From NCBI GenBank assembly GCA_028695865.1, contig JAQVID010000295.1, positions 1-5,257 of the forward strand: DNA of 5,257 nt. The letters run 5' to 3'. The translations under genes and the position numbers were made by a program. Under the pieces are notes generated by a model. The model was not told where the DNA came from. It saw only the letters and a list, made by a program, of their open reading frames with translations, and ran no database searches. Origin of the DNA: Thermoguttaceae bacterium. GTDB taxonomy: Bacteria; Planctomycetota; Planctomycetia; Pirellulales; Thermoguttaceae. Below, piece by piece: positions 4,299-5,257 of this stretch (position 1 is the first letter of the stretch; the number at the start of each line of letters is the position of its first letter).

Positions 4299-5257
4299 TC
4301 AATCCTCGGATTCCGTTTCAATATCGTCGTCTTCAATATCGTCGTCTTCAATATCGCCGTCACTGTCGGCACCGGATATATCTTGATCGTCGCTGTCACT
4401 GGCCATATCGCTGTCGCTGGCAACATCGCTGCTGCTGGCAACGTCGCTGTCACTGGCAGAATCACTGCCGTCGTCGCCGTCGTCTTGATCACTGTCACCG
4501 CTTCCGCTTGTCGCGTCTTTGGGAATCCGATTGATTGCAACCAAAACATCTTCCGAATCAATGTTCATGACGCGAACACCTTGCGTATTGCGGCCCATCA
4601 TGCGCATTTCGCTGACCGCGATTCGTTGAATTTTCCCCATTGCGGTAATCATCATGATTTCATCGTCGTCGTCAACTCGTAAAGCCCCGATAACCGGACC
4701 ATTTCGTTTCGTCGCTTTAATATCAATGACACCGCCGCCACCGCGCCGGGTAATACGATAAGATCGAGACGAATTAACGTCTTCTTCAGCGTTTACTTCT
4801 GTGGTATCACGATCTGTTTCCGTCTCCGGCTGCAGCTCGGTCGGTTCGGTTCCTTCCGCTTCTTCGGTTGAATTTTCATCAGTCTCGGAAATTGGTTCTT
4901 CATTTTCCGGAATCGGCGCGTTGGGACCAAACGGGGTTCGCTTACCGTATCCATTTGCGCAAATCGTCAGGAGCGAAGCAGTTTCATCGGCCAATGTCAT
5001 GCCAACGACATGATCGTCTCCGCGAAGCGAAATACCACGGACTCCGCTGGAATTACGTCCCATTGCCCGGGCATCAGACTGACGGAATCGGATCGCGCGT
5101 CCATGAGCGGTTGACAAAATAATTTCATCGTGCGGACCGCAAACGGTAACATCGATCAGTTCGTCGCCTTCACGCAATTTAATCGCGATCAAGCCGGCCT
5201 TGAGCGGACGGCGGAACGCGGAAAGAACCGTCTTTTTGACGAGACCGTTTTTCGTCG
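4299..5257 (-). CDS. gyrA: DNA gyrase subunit A, C-terminal domain (5' end outside the window)
   Basis: GyrA forms the A2B2 gyrase that introduces negative supercoils; its C-terminal beta-pinwheel wraps DNA. About 318 residues are visible, beginning TKNGLVKKTVLSAFRRPLKA then GLIAIKLREGDEL, the typical GyrA blade sequence; GRNSSGVRGI and GRNTQGVRVM mark repeated blade motifs. The frame is open through the window edge, so the true start, the catalytic tyrosine and the GyrA box lie upstream. Between GYGKRT and YRITRRGGGG, where most GyrA proteins have only a few residues, there is an acidic insert of about 52 residues (4761-4916). After the last blade (AINRIPKD) comes a 69-residue Asp/Ser tail ending ETESED, with no Lys or Arg. 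In E. coli a short acidic GyrA tail tunes DNA wrapping, so the insert and tail may do likewise; that is inference. ParC is less likely given the blade sequence. The stop is TGA. Confidence 0.92.
   Translation of the reverse strand, partial: TKNGLVKKTVLSAFRRPLKAGLIAIKLREGDELIDVTVCGPHDEIILSTAHGRAIRFRQSDARAMGRNSSGVRGISLRGDDHVVGMTLADETASLLTICANGYGKRTPFGPNAPIPENEEPISETDENSTEEAEGTEPTELQPETETDRDTTEVNAEEDVNSSRSYRITRRGGGGVIDIKATKRNGPVIGALRVDDDDEIMMITAMGKIQRIAVSEMRMMGRNTQGVRVMNIDSEDVLVAINRIPKDATSGSGDSDQDDGDDGSDSASDSDVASSSDVASDSDMASDSDDQDISGADSDGDIEDDDIEDDDIETESED
4317..4361. repeat. Three tandem 15-bp repeats in the gyrA 3' end
   Basis: The unit TTCAATATCGTCGTC occurs at 4317-4331 and 4332-4346, and with one change at 4347-4361. 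On the minus strand it encodes the pentapeptides DGDIE, DDDIE, DDDIE in the acidic GyrA tail. The repeat length keeps the frame, so copy-number change would lengthen or shorten the tail without disrupting it. Confidence 0.9.
4395..4466. repeat. Four degenerate 18-bp tandem repeats in the gyrA 3' end
   Basis: Units at 4395-4412, 4413-4430, 4431-4448 and 4449-4466 share a pattern near GTCRCTGGCAACATCGCT. On the minus strand they encode six-residue units such as SDVASS, SDVASD and SDMASD. The units have diverged, which suggests an older expansion than that of the neighbouring 15-bp repeats. Confidence 0.8.

Noticed and set aside
4100..4561. Minus-strand open frame containing two copies of SSKRGVIPLL
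   Set aside because: The repeated peptide is only a translation of the 34-bp hairpin repeats, and the rest is an off-frame reading of the gyrA tail.
4203..4682. Plus-strand open frame of 159 codons with a hydrophobic repeat-like product
   Set aside because: It is antisense to the Asp/Ser repeats of gyrA, whose complement reads as Val/Ile/Ala-rich; it has no family resemblance and crosses the hairpin repeats.
1..5257. Alternative genetic code with TGA as a sense codon
   Set aside because: TGA ends the moxR-like and gyrA genes at family-appropriate positions, and only one internal TGA is seen in all the coding sequence.

Overview
The window looks like chromosomal DNA from a bacterium of the phylum Planctomycetota, probably a Pirellulales-like lineage. 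Three things point there: a prenyltransferase-repeat protein, a MoxR ATPase and a DUF58 protein in one operon; the prenyltransferase-like protein ending in LPIYQR; and a GyrA whose C-terminal domain carries an acidic insert. This placement is inferred from family knowledge, not from a marker-gene search. Base composition is roughly balanced, with AT-rich intergenic DNA.

Layout. Bases 1-2580 hold a leftward (minus-strand) operon. It runs from a Tat-exported prenyltransferase/squalene-oxidase-repeat protein (2580->1501), through a MoxR-family AAA+ ATPase (1475->420), to a DUF58/VWA-like protein (451->beyond base 1). The last two genes overlap by 32 bases. Bases 2581-2775 form a divergent promoter region. 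Bases 2776-4140 encode a full-length TrkA potassium-transport regulator on the plus strand. Bases 4141-4298 separate the convergent trkA and gyrA genes and hold two copies of a 34-bp hairpin-forming repeat that probably terminates both. Bases 4299-5257 hold the 3' end of a minus-strand gyrA, whose 5' part lies outside the window.

How the genes relate. MoxR ATPases and DUF58 proteins are a known partner pair thought to act as a chaperone-like or maturation system at the cell envelope. The exported repeat protein in the same operon may be a client or envelope partner, but that is inference. TrkA (cytosolic NAD-binding regulator of K+ uptake) and GyrA (DNA gyrase subunit) are independent housekeeping genes. 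No trkH/trkG channel gene is visible here.

The observations most worth a second look are: (1) an in-frame TGA inside the DUF58 gene, with family-like sequence continuing in the same frame; (2) a perfect 11-bp inverted repeat overlapping both hexamers of the operon's predicted promoter; (3) a GyrA C-terminal domain with a ~52-residue Glu-rich insert plus a 69-residue Asp/Ser tail encoded by tandem DNA repeats; (4) the paired 34-bp repeats between trkA and gyrA. I see no RNA genes, CRISPR arrays, insertion sequences or clearly new multi-gene system.
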